The notes beneath the pieces were generated by a model. The model had not been told where the DNA came from, did not search any database, and saw nothing but the letters and a program-made list of their open reading frames with translations. Position numbers and translations under genes: made by a program. A DNA stretch of 64,000 nucleotides, taken from positions 1 through 64,000 of the forward strand of contig JAPFFF010000049.1 of the NCBI GenBank assembly GCA_039105265.1, read 5' to 3'. Below are positions 17,712 through 27,151 of this stretch, one piece after another. Within the stretch, counting starts at the first letter, position 1; every line of letters begins with the position of its first letter. This stretch comes from Tritrichomonas musculus (Eukaryota; Parabasalia; Tritrichomonadida; Tritrichomonadidae).

Positions 17712-19611
17712 AATTGCTCGTGCTTAATGCTAAACGTCCATTTTCAATTTTTTTGGCACGAATCTTTTTGAATGCACTTGTGATTACCATGCCCATAATT
17801 CCTGAACCAAGAAGAACCAAAATAACAGTAAGGATACTTTTCATAAGCTCTGTTTGGTTTTCATAATATTTTTTCAAAAATTCATAAGCACTATTCACTT
17901 CAATAACGATATCACCCGTCGTTTCTATTGGATGATTGACAAATTGATAAACAGCATGAATAATTTTTTTTGTGGATTTATCCCATATTAATTGAACTGT
18001 ACCGTTAAATATTTCAATAAATTTTTCTTTGGAAAAGTTGTTATATAAAAATGTTTGTATTGGAGCTGTATATTTACTATTTTGAATTATCTCTTTGAGC
18101 CAATCCATGAACTTGCCTATATCAACTGGATTTTCAATATCAACAATATCCTCTCCATCAAACATAAAACGATATTCTCTATTTTCTATTTCTCCATCTA
18201 ATTTATGAAATGGTATCTGAATTTTATTAAGAGCCTCCATCATTTTCTGTTTATTTATATTTTTGCCTATCCATTCTTTCCAGTCTTCAAAACTGCTTGT
18301 ATTTGAAAAGTATTGTTTCAAAAAGTCGACAAAATTTTCGACAACGGCAAAATGTTTATCACCAGCAACACCATCATCAAAATGTGCTATATATGTCTTC
18401 TGATATGTTTCTCCATCTTTACCAAACACAGTCTGTTTAAAATTATTATATATATTTTTCAAAGCAGTTTTATTAAAATTCTCCATGATATGACGGAAAA
18501 AATTCTGATTCTGTTTATCGGCCTTCTTCAATTTTTCAAAAACATTGGCTATATTATCATATTCGATTTCACCTTTATCGTTCACTGTTTTTGTTTTTAA
18601 AGTTTTTGTCTCTATTTCATCTTTGGCTTCATTATATACTGTCACTTCTTGATTATTTAAGCCTTCCATAATATCTTCATGCATTTGAGATATTGTTTCT
18701 GTGTTTGTATTGATTGCATTGACCATTTGGTCAAAATTTGTGATAGGTTCTTCTTTGGGTTTCATTCTATTTTTGGTCAAAAATGATCCATACCATGGTT
18801 CTGATTCTTTTTCGGTTTCTACATACGTTATCACTTTTGCTTTTCCATCTGGTTTAATATTTGATGAACTGTCAAAACCGAAATCTTTCAAATTATTGAA
18901 TGTTTTCATCCAATTATATAAATTTTCAAGAGTGATATTCAATGATTCAATAATCTCATTAATTGTGGTTACTTTTTCTTTTTCATAATAGCATCGTTTA
19001 TCCTCCCAATAATCCAAAAGTTGAGCACCATCCTCTTTTTTAAGGGGGAGCATTTTCAATAGTTTATTATCTGGGCTGATAACCGTCATAGCCCTTGAAT
19101 GTTTAATAAACTGATTGAGTACTCTTATTAATTGATTATATGTCTTTATTGAATTGTTTTCTGTTGAGATATAATATTTATTCTTTAGATCAAAATCTAA
19201 TCCTTTCAATGTTAAGTCTGAAATTTCACGGTTTACATCAAAAGTTGCGTCTATTTTCAATTGATTTAGAGAGTTTTGAATAGCATCTGAATTATCATTC
19301 AAACATTTATAAAGCTGTTCTAAGGTGAAAGCATTGGTCAATTTGCCATTCACCTTGATTTGTCCTGTTGGATAAATATTGACCTTGTATAAGTTTTTTA
19401 TATCTCCTGGTTTTATACCTGCACCTGCGGTTATATAAGCATCTATCTCTGTTTTATTATAAATGTTATTGAAGAAAACTGAAGAACCATCTTCATCTTC
19501 TATTTGAACAATTTTATTTCCATTCTCATCTTCTCCGACTTTGATTTCTATTCCATTTGATTTTAATGTCTCAGCCTCACTTGATTTAATTGAGTATAAA
19601 CCAATCGACAT
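17704..19611 (-). CDS. Fibre-like protein, proximal part of the second locus (635 aa)
   Basis: The N-terminus (MSIGLYSIKSSEAETLKSNG...YNKTEIDAYI) is homologous to the N-terminus of the 1572-aa protein (MSLTLYSAKSKVASKLKANG...YNKAEVDARV) and carries the YNKTEIDxxI motif of trimeric fibres. The central part is helical and charged. Near the C-terminus is a single strong hydrophobic segment (SILTVILVLLGSGIMGMVIT) followed by basic residues, which looks like a membrane anchor. It is divergent from a penton-like gene with 16 bases between start codons, exactly as in the first cassette. Confidence 0.6.
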   Translation of the reverse strand: MSIGLYSIKSSEAETLKSNGIEIKVGEDENGNKIVQIEDEDGSSVFFNNIYNKTEIDAYITAGAGIKPGDIKNLYKVNIYPTGQIKVNGKLTNAFTLEQLYKCLNDNSDAIQNSLNQLKIDATFDVNREISDLTLKGLDFDLKNKYYISTENNSIKTYNQLIRVLNQFIKHSRAMTVISPDNKLLKMLPLKKEDGAQLLDYWEDKRCYYEKEKVTTINEIIESLNITLENLYNWMKTFNNLKDFGFDSSSNIKPDGKAKVITYVETEKESEPWYGSFLTKNRMKPKEEPITNFDQMVNAINTNTETISQMHEDIMEGLNNQEVTVYNEAKDEIETKTLKTKTVNDKGEIEYDNIANVFEKLKKADKQNQNFFRHIMENFNKTALKNIYNNFKQTVFGKDGETYQKTYIAHFDDGVAGDKHFAVVENFVDFLKQYFSNTSSFEDWKEWIGKNINKQKMMEALNKIQIPFHKLDGEIENREYRFMFDGEDIVDIENPVDIGKFMDWLKEIIQNSKYTAPIQTFLYNNFSKEKFIEIFNGTVQLIWDKSTKKIIHAVYQFVNHPIETTGDIVIEVNSAYEFLKKYYENQTELMKSILTVILVLLGSGIMGMVITSAFKKIRAKKIENGRLALSTSNFE

Positions 19612-19627
19612 ATTTAATAATAAATAA
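19612..19627. promoter_or_regulatory. Ultra-short divergent spacer, second cassette
   Basis: Sixteen bases consisting only of A and T separate the start codon of the fibre-like gene (minus) from that of the penton-like gene (plus). It parallels 12023-12041, so the arrangement was present before the cassette was duplicated or has been kept since. Confidence 0.5.
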
Positions 19628-20365
19628 ATGTTAATTTCTATGCAAAGCCGTGATTCACAAAAATATCATACTGTGTCTTTGACGATGAATATACCTTGGA
19701 AATGCAGCTATGTAAAATATTATGTGTCTTCTATAAACACTAATTCAAACATATTATTAAGCACAAAAGATGATTATATGAAATATCAAGTTGGCAAAAC
19801 CGTTCATACTATTGAATTTTCTGAGTCCTATCGTTATTCTATCAAACAACTTGAACAAATTTTTAGTCAGAAAAGTGAATTAGCATGGGAATATGATAAA
19901 AATAAACGAACATTTAAGATAACAGCAAGTTTGAAAACAACAATTACATCAATATCTCACAGAGCAGCATTATTGACTGGATTATATAACACTCCGTTGC
20001 CTTTGACAATTGATCCTAAAGAACCCTTTATTGTGACAGATTTGCCGATCATAACTCATACAAAACTTTATTTAGTCTCTTTACAAGGTAATCCGATGTA
20101 TTCAGCTATTGGAGATCAAGAGTATACTCCTTCAGTTATAGGAAATATAAACACAATGGCTATAGACGGCAAGCCACTGATTTATGACTTTGAGAAAGAA
20201 GGAAAACCGATAAAAATAAAAACAAATACAGATAGTTTAAAATATTTAGAATTAAGTTTAGTCGATTTCCAATTTCAGCCTATCGCTTTAAAAAGTCCTT
20301 TGTTTGTTTCAATTAAAGTAAAGCCAGCTAAAGATGCAGACGTTAAGGATGTGTTAACTAAATGA
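19628..20365 (+). CDS. Penton-like minor capsid protein, copy 2 (245 aa)
   Basis: Full-length paralogue of the protein at 12042-12779, with the same length and landmarks: IPWKCSYVKYYVSSINT near residue 20, KLYLVSLQG, EYTPSVIGNINTM, and the closing strands TDSLKYLELSLVDFQFQPIALKSPLF (here quoted in parts: TDSLKYLELSLVDF, ALKSPLFVSIKVKPA). The likely role is the single jelly-roll penton of the virion. The stop codon overlaps the end of the convergent PolB gene by a few bases. Two diverged pentons, each paired with its own fibre-like gene, point to a duplicated attachment module. Confidence 0.6.
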   Translation: MLISMQSRDSQKYHTVSLTMNIPWKCSYVKYYVSSINTNSNILLSTKDDYMKYQVGKTVHTIEFSESYRYSIKQLEQIFSQKSELAWEYDKNKRTFKITASLKTTITSISHRAALLTGLYNTPLPLTIDPKEPFIVTDLPIITHTKLYLVSLQGNPMYSAIGDQEYTPSVIGNINTMAIDGKPLIYDFEKEGKPIKIKTNTDSLKYLELSLVDFQFQPIALKSPLFVSIKVKPAKDADVKDVLTK

Positions 20366-23300
20366 ATTTAAGGGTCCTGCTAAACTTTTTGATATTAGTC
20401 TGCTGAAAAGTTTGAGTTTTTCTGAAAGCGTTTGTGCCATCTAATAAATTGAACTCCATTTTGGCCCCAGCATACAATTTTTCATAGAGTTCTTCAATTG
20501 TGATGCCCATTCGTTTACATTTATTAATGATCACTTGATGAGGAATGCCCTTGAGTCTTATATGATATCCTTCTTTTCCTTCTTCATCGACTAAGATATC
20601 TAAATAACTTTTCTTGCCTAATGCGATCAGTTTTCGTGAATGTATTTGGCCTACTGCACTCTCAAAACCGTCAAAATCATTATGAAATTGACACATATTT
20701 TCACCTATTAATTCAGCATTATATTTCTCCTTAAAGATCTCTGCCACTTTTTTCACATCATCTTCATATAGGTGCATGCTATCGGTATCTTGATAGAATA
20801 TTTCAATCCCATTTTGTTCTGCACTAGCCATAACACGATTCATCAAATGTTTTGACCATGAAAGAACGATAGCACCAAATTGTGGGAGATTGAAATGATC
20901 ATTGATCGGCTTCAGCTTTTTCACATAGCATCTATCAATTGTCGGTTCATCATAGATTTCTGTGATAAAGTTATAATTGCGCCAAATGTATTTCATTAGC
21001 TCATCTCTGGGTACACTTTTTGTTTCGGTTTTCATCGCTTTCAATATTGATTTGCCATAGATTGAATTCAATAGCAATTTGATCGTTGACTGCAGTGGAT
21101 TCTTCTCTTTCTTATATTTGAGTCTTAAATTAAATAATCCAAGAATGAACTCATTAATCTTCTTATTAAATCCTTCATCAAAATAGTAACCACGAATGAT
21201 TTCGTATTTGATATCATAGAACTCTATTAAATCCATTAGTGCAATCTTGTCAATATAAAAATTGCTAAGAGGGTCATTGTCAAATATTTTTGAGCCCTTA
21301 TCATTTCGTCTAAAGACTTGCCCGAATTTATATGGCTTATCGGATTTGCACTTGATTTCATTAATATTGATTTCAATAAAAAAAGTGTCATATTTCATCA
21401 ATTGATCATGGTCTATATTTTGAGGCAAAATTTTCGGTTTTCCTTTAGCAACACCATCCATTACATACATAGCTGAAGGATAAAGGCTAACTGCATCAAA
21501 ATCTTGTATTCTTCCTTCTATATATTGCTTTTGATTTGATGCTGTCATTGTTCTTCCTCCGCTTACACATCTTTGAATAAAGTTTTGCGGTTTGCCACTT
21601 AATTGATAACAACCGTCAAAACATCCATATTTATTGGCGAAATGATAACCGATAGATGAGATTGAAATAAAGTTATTAACGCCTAACATTTCTGTACCTG
21701 TTTGTTTGAATACTTCTTTCAAATCTTTATCAAATTTTTCAAGCCCTCTCATAAGAACGATACAATCCTTAAAACAATAGAACTTGGCATATTTCATAAT
21801 ATTAATTGAATCATTTTTTTCATTGTATGCTTCACTTATTTTGGCATTTTCTAGGATTTGTTTGCTTTCATCTTTGCCATCGTTCTCTTTTCTATACTGC
21901 TCATAGAATTCATTGATTGGCAGAACAGCTTTTTGAATGTTTTCTTCAGTGTATATTTTGTATGCCATAACCTCTTTATGCACATCTAAATTAAACATAG
22001 ATGCAAAATTCCTGAGAGCCGATGGAATAATTGAATAGGAATTGCGAAACGTAAGCTTTTTCACTAATTTACCATTTGAAGCATACTTGAGCATAATGAC
22101 TTGCAAAACTGTGCCTGTTCTTTCAGTTATTTGTGTTTTCCATCCAGGAGTATTGATGAAAAAGCAACCATCGTACTTTAAATTGTGAAAATAAGTTAGT
22201 GAATTATTGTATAGATAATTGAGAAGCTGACGATCAATGTTTTCACCTTCAAAACTTATTTTGTGAATATTTTGGCCTTCACGATACACTGTGCAATTCA
22301 AATAAGGACGATGAGGAGATACAGTAGTGTCTGTTTCAAAATCTGAATAATATACTCTAGACCAATCTTTCTCTTTCTTCTTATCTGTATTTGAGTCTAT
22401 TATTTTAGTGCATAATTCTTCATTATAATCAAGATCAATGTAATCATTCAATCCATCATATTCGGTTGTATTCAATATGGATAATTCGCAGCTTCTTATC
22501 TCTCTGAACATATTGAGCTCAAACATTTTTCTGAATATCATCATTGGAAGAATGCCATTTTCTGAATAAAAAATCTTTTCGCCTTTGATGCCTTTGATCA
22601 TGAAGCGGTTTTTATCATCTTTGAACTTTTCGTCTATTTCTTTTGCATGTTCAAGATAATAGATGGTGCATTTGATTGGCCTATATATCATGTAGTGATC
22701 TTTATAAAGAAGCAACTCTACTGTTCGATCATAACCTTTCTTTCTGGTGTCTATTTTGATCTGCATTTGATGCTTAATATCAAACCTTTCGTCGATTCTT
22801 TTCACGACAAAACTGCATTTGAATTTTTCTGATATCTCTTTGATTTTGTTATTTGGCATCGATTTTGTTTGAACATAATATCGCAAGTGATTTATTTCTT
22901 CACTTGAGAACACTCCTGACTGAATCAAAGCATAGACAAAACAATTATCTTTATAATTTTTCTTATCTATCTTTGAGAATATTTGGAATTCACTGAGATC
23001 TAAATTAGATAAATTAATAAAAGGAAAGAATGAGCCTTCTGGTGTTGATCTATAATCTGGATCGATTTCGACTTCTTCATGATATAAAGCATGGTCATCT
23101 TCATCTTCTTTAATAACATCGAACTTAATTCCTTTATCGTCTAGTTGTTTTCTTAGAAAAAGTACATCATATTTGACTGGAATGAATTCAAAATTGACAG
23201 TTGGGTTTGTATCTGATTTCTCTTCTGACAAGTCTAATTCGCCTGATATGTGACCTATTGTGCTCTCTATGTCATGTTTGTCGCTGAGAGTGAACCATTT

Positions 23301-23708
23301 TGCGTGTCCATCAAGTGTGTATGCTTTGACGACAACTTTTGATTTATTTCGAATCTTATAGCAGTGTCGAAGCATCTCTGTAAATGCGAGTCTCTTGCAC
23401 TCACTGTCTCCAATATCGACTTCAAAGGAGAACTCTTTTGCAGCCATAAACATGAGTCTTTTGAGTTCTCTTTGAAATAACTCTTGATCATCCACTTCTT
23501 GTACTCTTTTTTCGTATGCTTGTCTTGATTGTGTCTTTGAGTCTTCATAAAAGTCTATAGACAAGTTCATTATGTCATTATTTGCATTTGATATATTGGT
23601 TTTCATCTTTTTCCCTGACAAGCCACTTCTTTGTAATCTCTGTATTTGATTTTGTTGGGTTTGAACAAGTTTTATCAATTCTTCTCTTGAAAGTTTGTTG
23701 AAATCCAT
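20358..23708 (-). CDS. Protein-primed DNA polymerase B of element 1 (1116 aa)
   Basis: Replicates the element from protein-primed ends. The N-terminal 230 residues are a domain that also exists as a free-standing protein at 14402-15028. An OTU-like cysteine-protease-type segment follows, with DNCFVYALIQSG near residue 258 and YKDHYMIY near 339. The exonuclease starts with YYSDFETD (about 453). Polymerase motif A is DAVSLYPS (about 738), motif B NSIYGK (about 883) and motif C YQDTDS (about 973), with the long A-B spacing expected of protein-primed enzymes (TPR2 region). LGKKSYLDIL follows in the thumb-proximal part. All core motifs are visible and the frame is open, so this gene looks whole. 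It converges on the penton-like gene copy 2. Confidence 0.92.
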   Translation of the reverse strand: MDFNKLSREELIKLVQTQQNQIQRLQRSGLSGKKMKTNISNANNDIMNLSIDFYEDSKTQSRQAYEKRVQEVDDQELFQRELKRLMFMAAKEFSFEVDIGDSECKRLAFTEMLRHCYKIRNKSKVVVKAYTLDGHAKWFTLSDKHDIESTIGHISGELDLSEEKSDTNPTVNFEFIPVKYDVLFLRKQLDDKGIKFDVIKEDEDDHALYHEEVEIDPDYRSTPEGSFFPFINLSNLDLSEFQIFSKIDKKNYKDNCFVYALIQSGVFSSEEINHLRYYVQTKSMPNNKIKEISEKFKCSFVVKRIDERFDIKHQMQIKIDTRKKGYDRTVELLLYKDHYMIYRPIKCTIYYLEHAKEIDEKFKDDKNRFMIKGIKGEKIFYSENGILPMMIFRKMFELNMFREIRSCELSILNTTEYDGLNDYIDLDYNEELCTKIIDSNTDKKKEKDWSRVYYSDFETDTTVSPHRPYLNCTVYREGQNIHKISFEGENIDRQLLNYLYNNSLTYFHNLKYDGCFFINTPGWKTQITERTGTVLQVIMLKYASNGKLVKKLTFRNSYSIIPSALRNFASMFNLDVHKEVMAYKIYTEENIQKAVLPINEFYEQYRKENDGKDESKQILENAKISEAYNEKNDSINIMKYAKFYCFKDCIVLMRGLEKFDKDLKEVFKQTGTEMLGVNNFISISSIGYHFANKYGCFDGCYQLSGKPQNFIQRCVSGGRTMTASNQKQYIEGRIQDFDAVSLYPSAMYVMDGVAKGKPKILPQNIDHDQLMKYDTFFIEININEIKCKSDKPYKFGQVFRRNDKGSKIFDNDPLSNFYIDKIALMDLIEFYDIKYEIIRGYYFDEGFNKKINEFILGLFNLRLKYKKEKNPLQSTIKLLLNSIYGKSILKAMKTETKSVPRDELMKYIWRNYNFITEIYDEPTIDRCYVKKLKPINDHFNLPQFGAIVLSWSKHLMNRVMASAEQNGIEIFYQDTDSMHLYEDDVKKVAEIFKEKYNAELIGENMCQFHNDFDGFESAVGQIHSRKLIALGKKSYLDILVDEEGKEGYHIRLKGIPHQVIINKCKRMGITIEELYEKLYAGAKMEFNLLDGTNAFRKTQTFQQTNIKKFSRTLKFI

Positions 23709-23829
23709 TTTAAGTATGATTAAATTGACCTTTATTAACCTAAAAACTGTAGAAATATAAAAATAAAAGAATTAAAAATAAAAAGAAAAAATAAAAGAAA
23801 AATAAGAGAAGAATTGTTTATTAATGACC

Positions 23830-24174
23830 TTATGCTATTAAAAGTGTCTTTAAATAATGTTCAACCCACCATGCTGTAATTGTGGGTAAGCTTTTAGTAT
23901 TCACATCTGGAGCATTATCCTGAAGTGATAGTAAATATTGGTATTCTCGAGGATCATTAACGAGCTTTTTTATTGAGGAAGCAAAGTCATTATAAAGATC
24001 TTGTTGGAGCTTGGATGTATTATAATCTTTGCTATATTTATTTTTGAAATCTTCATGGACGAATATTAAACGTCTTGCTTCTTCTGATCTACTGATTTTT
24101 CTTTCTAGAGTTTTAGCAATTCCAGCTGGATCAACCTTTTCTCTATTATCCACGGCATTGTTTACCACTCTCAC
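23830..24174 (-). CDS. Hypothetical protein (114 aa)
   Basis: Helical, charged protein with SEEARRLIFVHEDFKNKYSK in the middle and an unusual TITAWWVEHYLKTLL end. It starts 9 bases after the stop of the Gln/Asn-repeat gene on the same strand, so both are probably co-expressed. No family recognised; the position between PolB and the capsid genes suggests a virion or replication accessory role. Confidence 0.45.
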   Translation of the reverse strand: MRVVNNAVDNREKVDPAGIAKTLERKISRSEEARRLIFVHEDFKNKYSKDYNTSKLQQDLYNDFASSIKKLVNDPREYQYLLSLQDNAPDVNTKSLPTITAWWVEHYLKTLLIA

Positions 24175-24183
24175 TATTTCATC

Positions 24184-24876
24184 TTAGAAAGCTGGTTCTT
24201 TGCATACTCTTTTTGAAACAGATGCATAATCTATTTCCGGTGCTGGTGCTGGTGCTGGTGGAGGTGGTGGTGGTATCTTTAGTTTTGTAATTTGTTCCTC
24301 TAGGTTCTTGAGCTTGGTCTCATAATCTGCTTTTTGCTTTTCCAGCTTTTTGTCCACATATTTGGTCATTATTTGACGAATTCTCCAATCCAACTTTGTG
24401 AGTGGATTTGGCTGCTGATCGGATTGGAGAATTATGTCCATTAATCTTTCCCAGCTTTTTGTCTCTTCCTCTGGTTCAGCTGGCAAAAAATTTATGACAT
24501 GGCCAGGTTCTATTTGCAAATGAGGTTCTTCTTCCTCCTCTTGTTGCTTATTCAGCAAGTTTTGAAGTAATTGATTCGAGTCTTGTTTGTTCAGCAAGTT
24601 TTGCGACAGATTCTGGTCTTGTTGCTGAATCTGAACTTGCTTATTTAGCAAGATTTGCGACAGATTCTGGTCTTGCTTGTTCAGCAAGAGTTGCAACAAT
24701 TGATTTGCGTCTGGCTGCTGATTCTGGTCTTGCTTGTTCAGCAAGAGTTGCAGTAATTGATTCGAGTCTTGCTTGTTCAGCAAGAGTTGCAGTAATTGAT
24801 TCGAGTCTTGATTGTTCAGCAAGAGTTGCAGTAATTGATTCTGATTTGTCATTTGCATGTCATTAAGCATATGCAA
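24184..24876 (-). CDS. Leu/Gln/Asn-repeat protein with proline tract (230 aa)
   Basis: Residues about 10-110 are repeats of a 12-14-residue unit of the form NQLLQLLLNKQDQ, likely amphipathic helices. An acidic stretch, a helical segment and a coiled coil (KQKADYETKLKNLEEQITKL) follow, then a polyproline/Ala-Pro tract and the C-terminus ASVSKRVCKEPAF. The repeats are also visible in the DNA (GTTCAGCAAGAGTTGCAG-like units), so they arose by recent tandem duplication. Its 5' end overlaps the helicase remnant on the other strand. Function unknown; a self-associating scaffold is possible. Confidence 0.5.
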   Translation of the reverse strand: MHMLNDMQMTNQNQLLQLLLNNQDSNQLLQLLLNKQDSNQLLQLLLNKQDQNQQPDANQLLQLLLNKQDQNLSQILLNKQVQIQQQDQNLSQNLLNKQDSNQLLQNLLNKQQEEEEEPHLQIEPGHVINFLPAEPEEETKSWERLMDIILQSDQQPNPLTKLDWRIRQIMTKYVDKKLEKQKADYETKLKNLEEQITKLKIPPPPPPAPAPAPEIDYASVSKRVCKEPAF

Positions 24877-24926
24877 ATAAGAATTGCAAACTTGAACACA
24901 TTACTGGCGATTTTAACAGCAGCATC

Positions 24927-25568
24927 ATGTACAAGATGCTCCTTGTGTGCAATGAAGTGAAAAGTTTTATCAATAATAAGAAATATGACCCTGAAATGTT
25001 GAAGACTTTGATAACAGAAGATTCAATCGACATACACAAAAAGTTCCATGATGTCTTCACTCAGCAGAACGTGGCAAACTTTATTTTTCTCTCAAACAAC
25101 TTTGCGCCACTAAAAATCGAAGAAGATGATAGAAGATTTTTAGTTATGGAGACATCATCAGAGAAGAGAGGAGATCACGAGTATTTTAGCCAATTACATC
25201 GATCGTTCACTCCAGAATTCTATTCGAATCTTCTTGCATTCTTTGGATATCATGATATATCTCTCTTTGATCCAAGTGTGATTCCTCTCACGAATGAAAA
25301 GACTGATATCATTAATTTTTTCAAGAACCATTATTTCATGTTCATTCAGAAGAATCTGATTCAGTTCAAAAAGGGTTTTCCACGAAAAACAGTCTTTGAG
25401 ACATATAAAATGTGGTGTACAGAGATCGGTTTTGCACCAGGAACACAACAAAAGTTTAGAATCAGTGTTCTTAAGTACTGCCGAGAAAAGAGGATATTAG
25501 GCTCACAAGAAGAATGCTATCAGCTCAAGAATGAGATGATTGAGCTATTCACAAATAAAAATAAATAG
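24927..25568 (+). pseudogene. SF3 (D5-like) helicase, C-terminal part (fossil)
   Basis: The frame has the core of a superfamily 3 helicase as found in virophages, giant viruses and some Polintons: LLVCNEVKSF, then FIFLSNNFAPLKI (motif C with the sensor Asn) and EEDDRRFLVME (arginine finger). The residues after about 130 match the D5-type C-terminal extension (FPRKTVFETYKMWCTEIGF). Only the C-terminal part of the family is present, so this is a broken gene. It suggests the element lineage once had a helicase alongside PolB. Convergent with the gene at 25593-26114. Confidence 0.7.
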
Positions 25569-25592
25569 CTTAATTAATTAATTAATAAACAT

Positions 25593-26114
25593 TTAAATGC
25601 AAAACTTTAAACATAAGTGATAATTGTTTACTAATTCATTATATTCTTTATTATAGACTTGTTTGAAGTCAGTGATGATTTCGCCGTTCTCTTTGAGTAT
25701 TTTAATGGCTTCTATTCTTCGAATTGGGTTTGCTTTTCCGGCACAACAACCAATATCTTCATCAAGATGTACTTCGACTTCTGTGACTTTGAGAATTGCT
25801 TTTATGATTTCTTCTAAGCACTCTTTAGGAACAATAATAGAATGCTTAAAGATTAAATTGCTTAAAAGCGCTTTATCCTGATTTAAAAGTATTTGAGCAT
25901 ATGTTTCTAAAATCACACTTTTTGCGTCTGTTTCTTTGATTTCCGGTTCTATTTGAGCATTCACGTCTCTCATTATCACAATCTCTTCTTTTCCATCTTC
26001 TCGTTTATTTATAATAATATTATTATTTATATTTGAAGTCGATGACGATGCTGCTGTTGGCTCCAATGCTATATTTGCGTTAACACCAGTTGCGTTTGTT
26101 CTCTTCTTGATCAT
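25593..26114 (-). CDS. Conserved Polinton hypothetical, copy in element 1 (173 aa)
   Basis: The first 65 residues are Ser/Thr/Asn-rich and likely disordered. The C-terminal 100 residues are homologous to the 179-aa protein of element 2 (52555-53094): ILETYAQILLNQDKAL..LIFKHSIIVPKE aligns with LEILLNIYETNPLRM..YLVCHSNTLMEL, and VEVHLDEDIGCCAGKANPIR with VELVINEDSGCTGCVSNSKY. In both elements the gene lies downstream of the major capsid gene on the same strand, so it is probably a late virion-associated protein. The paired cysteines might bind a metal. I do not know an established name. Confidence 0.6.
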   Translation of the reverse strand: MIKKRTNATGVNANIALEPTAASSSTSNINNNIIINKREDGKEEIVIMRDVNAQIEPEIKETDAKSVILETYAQILLNQDKALLSNLIFKHSIIVPKECLEEIIKAILKVTEVEVHLDEDIGCCAGKANPIRRIEAIKILKENGEIITDFKQVYNKEYNELVNNYHLCLKFCI

Positions 26115-26234
26115 TTGTCTTGGAGATAAACCTTAAAATTTTAAAGGACCAATTAACTTCTGAATTATCATAAGTAGCCGGCCATTTATTTAAGAAGAAA
26201 ACTTTAGAAAGAATAATCAAATCACACTTATATA

Positions 26235-26678
26235 ATGTCCATCCAACAACATGCCCATGAATTAGCTCAGATCCAAAAAGAGCTCATGCCCCTCATAGAA
26301 GACATCCGTGCTATATTAGAACAAGAAACAGAAGAGATCCCGATTTATAAAATAGAACAGATAATTCCACTCATGATGGTTCGATACTGCAAACTGAGAA
26401 ACCAAGAAATAGCTACAAAAAGACTAATAAATGTATGGATTCAAATGAATGAAGCAGAAAAAAGATATAAAGAAATGGAAGAAGAAGAAAAGAAAGAAGA
26501 AAAAGAAGAAGAAAAAGAAGAGAAAAAAGAGAAGAAGAAGAAAGAACCAAAATATATTAAAATGATCAGTACTGATTCTGACGATAGTCCTTTTAATTTT
26601 TCTTCTGATGATAATGAAAAAGAAGAGGATGAAGAAAAGAAAGAAGAAATAGAAAAAGAAGAAGAAAAAATAATTTAA
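26235..26678 (+). CDS. Acidic/lysine-rich helical protein (147 aa)
   Basis: The N-terminal 75 residues look like a folded helical domain (HELAQIQKELMPLIEDIRAI). The rest is a long Glu/Lys tract with a short STDSDDSPFNFSSDD stretch that could be phosphorylated. Divergent from the gene at 25593-26114 with a 120-base spacer. No family recognised; charged tails of this kind occur in DNA- or capsid-binding virion proteins, which is only an inference. Confidence 0.45.
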   Translation: MSIQQHAHELAQIQKELMPLIEDIRAILEQETEEIPIYKIEQIIPLMMVRYCKLRNQEIATKRLINVWIQMNEAEKRYKEMEEEEKKEEKEEEKEEKKEKKKKEPKYIKMISTDSDDSPFNFSSDDNEKEEDEEKKEEIEKEEEKII

Positions 26679-26808
26679 TTAATAAAAATTAATTTAATTT
26701 AATAGATATTATTTTTAATTATGACTGAGTGTTTAGGTCCATATATTATTGATCCTTTATTATTTTCATCTGCTAATCCTTGTATTTGAGCTAAATCTTC
26801 TGGCTTTT

Positions 26809-27129
26809 TCAGGTAAGGAGGCAAAGTGGCGGTTTTTTCACATATCCATGGTGAATATAATGTTTTCCGTCAGTTAAGCTTACAGGTGGTTCATGAAGTC
26901 CTTTTGTTGTGTGCTGATTAGTTGGTGGAGGACGTACAGGTTTATTTTCTCGAACTATCGTTGGTGGCAAATTGACCTTGGGATTAAAAGTGACAGCATA
27001 AGTGTTATCGTTCGAAAAGATACCATAATGTTTGCCTTTGACAAATCGCACTTTTTCTGTATTCTCATTATACATTACTCCTTCTCTTCCAACAATCTCT
27101 GCATTTGGGGATTTATAATCATTAGCCAT
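26809..27129 (-). CDS. Small proline-rich protein downstream of MCP (106 aa)
   Basis: Starts MANDYKSPNAEIVGREG, 22 bases after the stop of the major capsid gene on the same strand. Contains a basic GKHYG motif twice (KGKHYGIF and DGKHYIHH) and proline-rich linkers. It is likely a late gene co-transcribed with the capsid. No family is recognised and no clear counterpart is visible in element 2. Confidence 0.5.
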   Translation of the reverse strand: MANDYKSPNAEIVGREGVMYNENTEKVRFVKGKHYGIFSNDNTYAVTFNPKVNLPPTIVRENKPVRPPPTNQHTTKGLHEPPVSLTDGKHYIHHGYVKKPPLCLLT

Positions 27130-27151
27130 TTAAGTAAAGAAAAATTCTATT

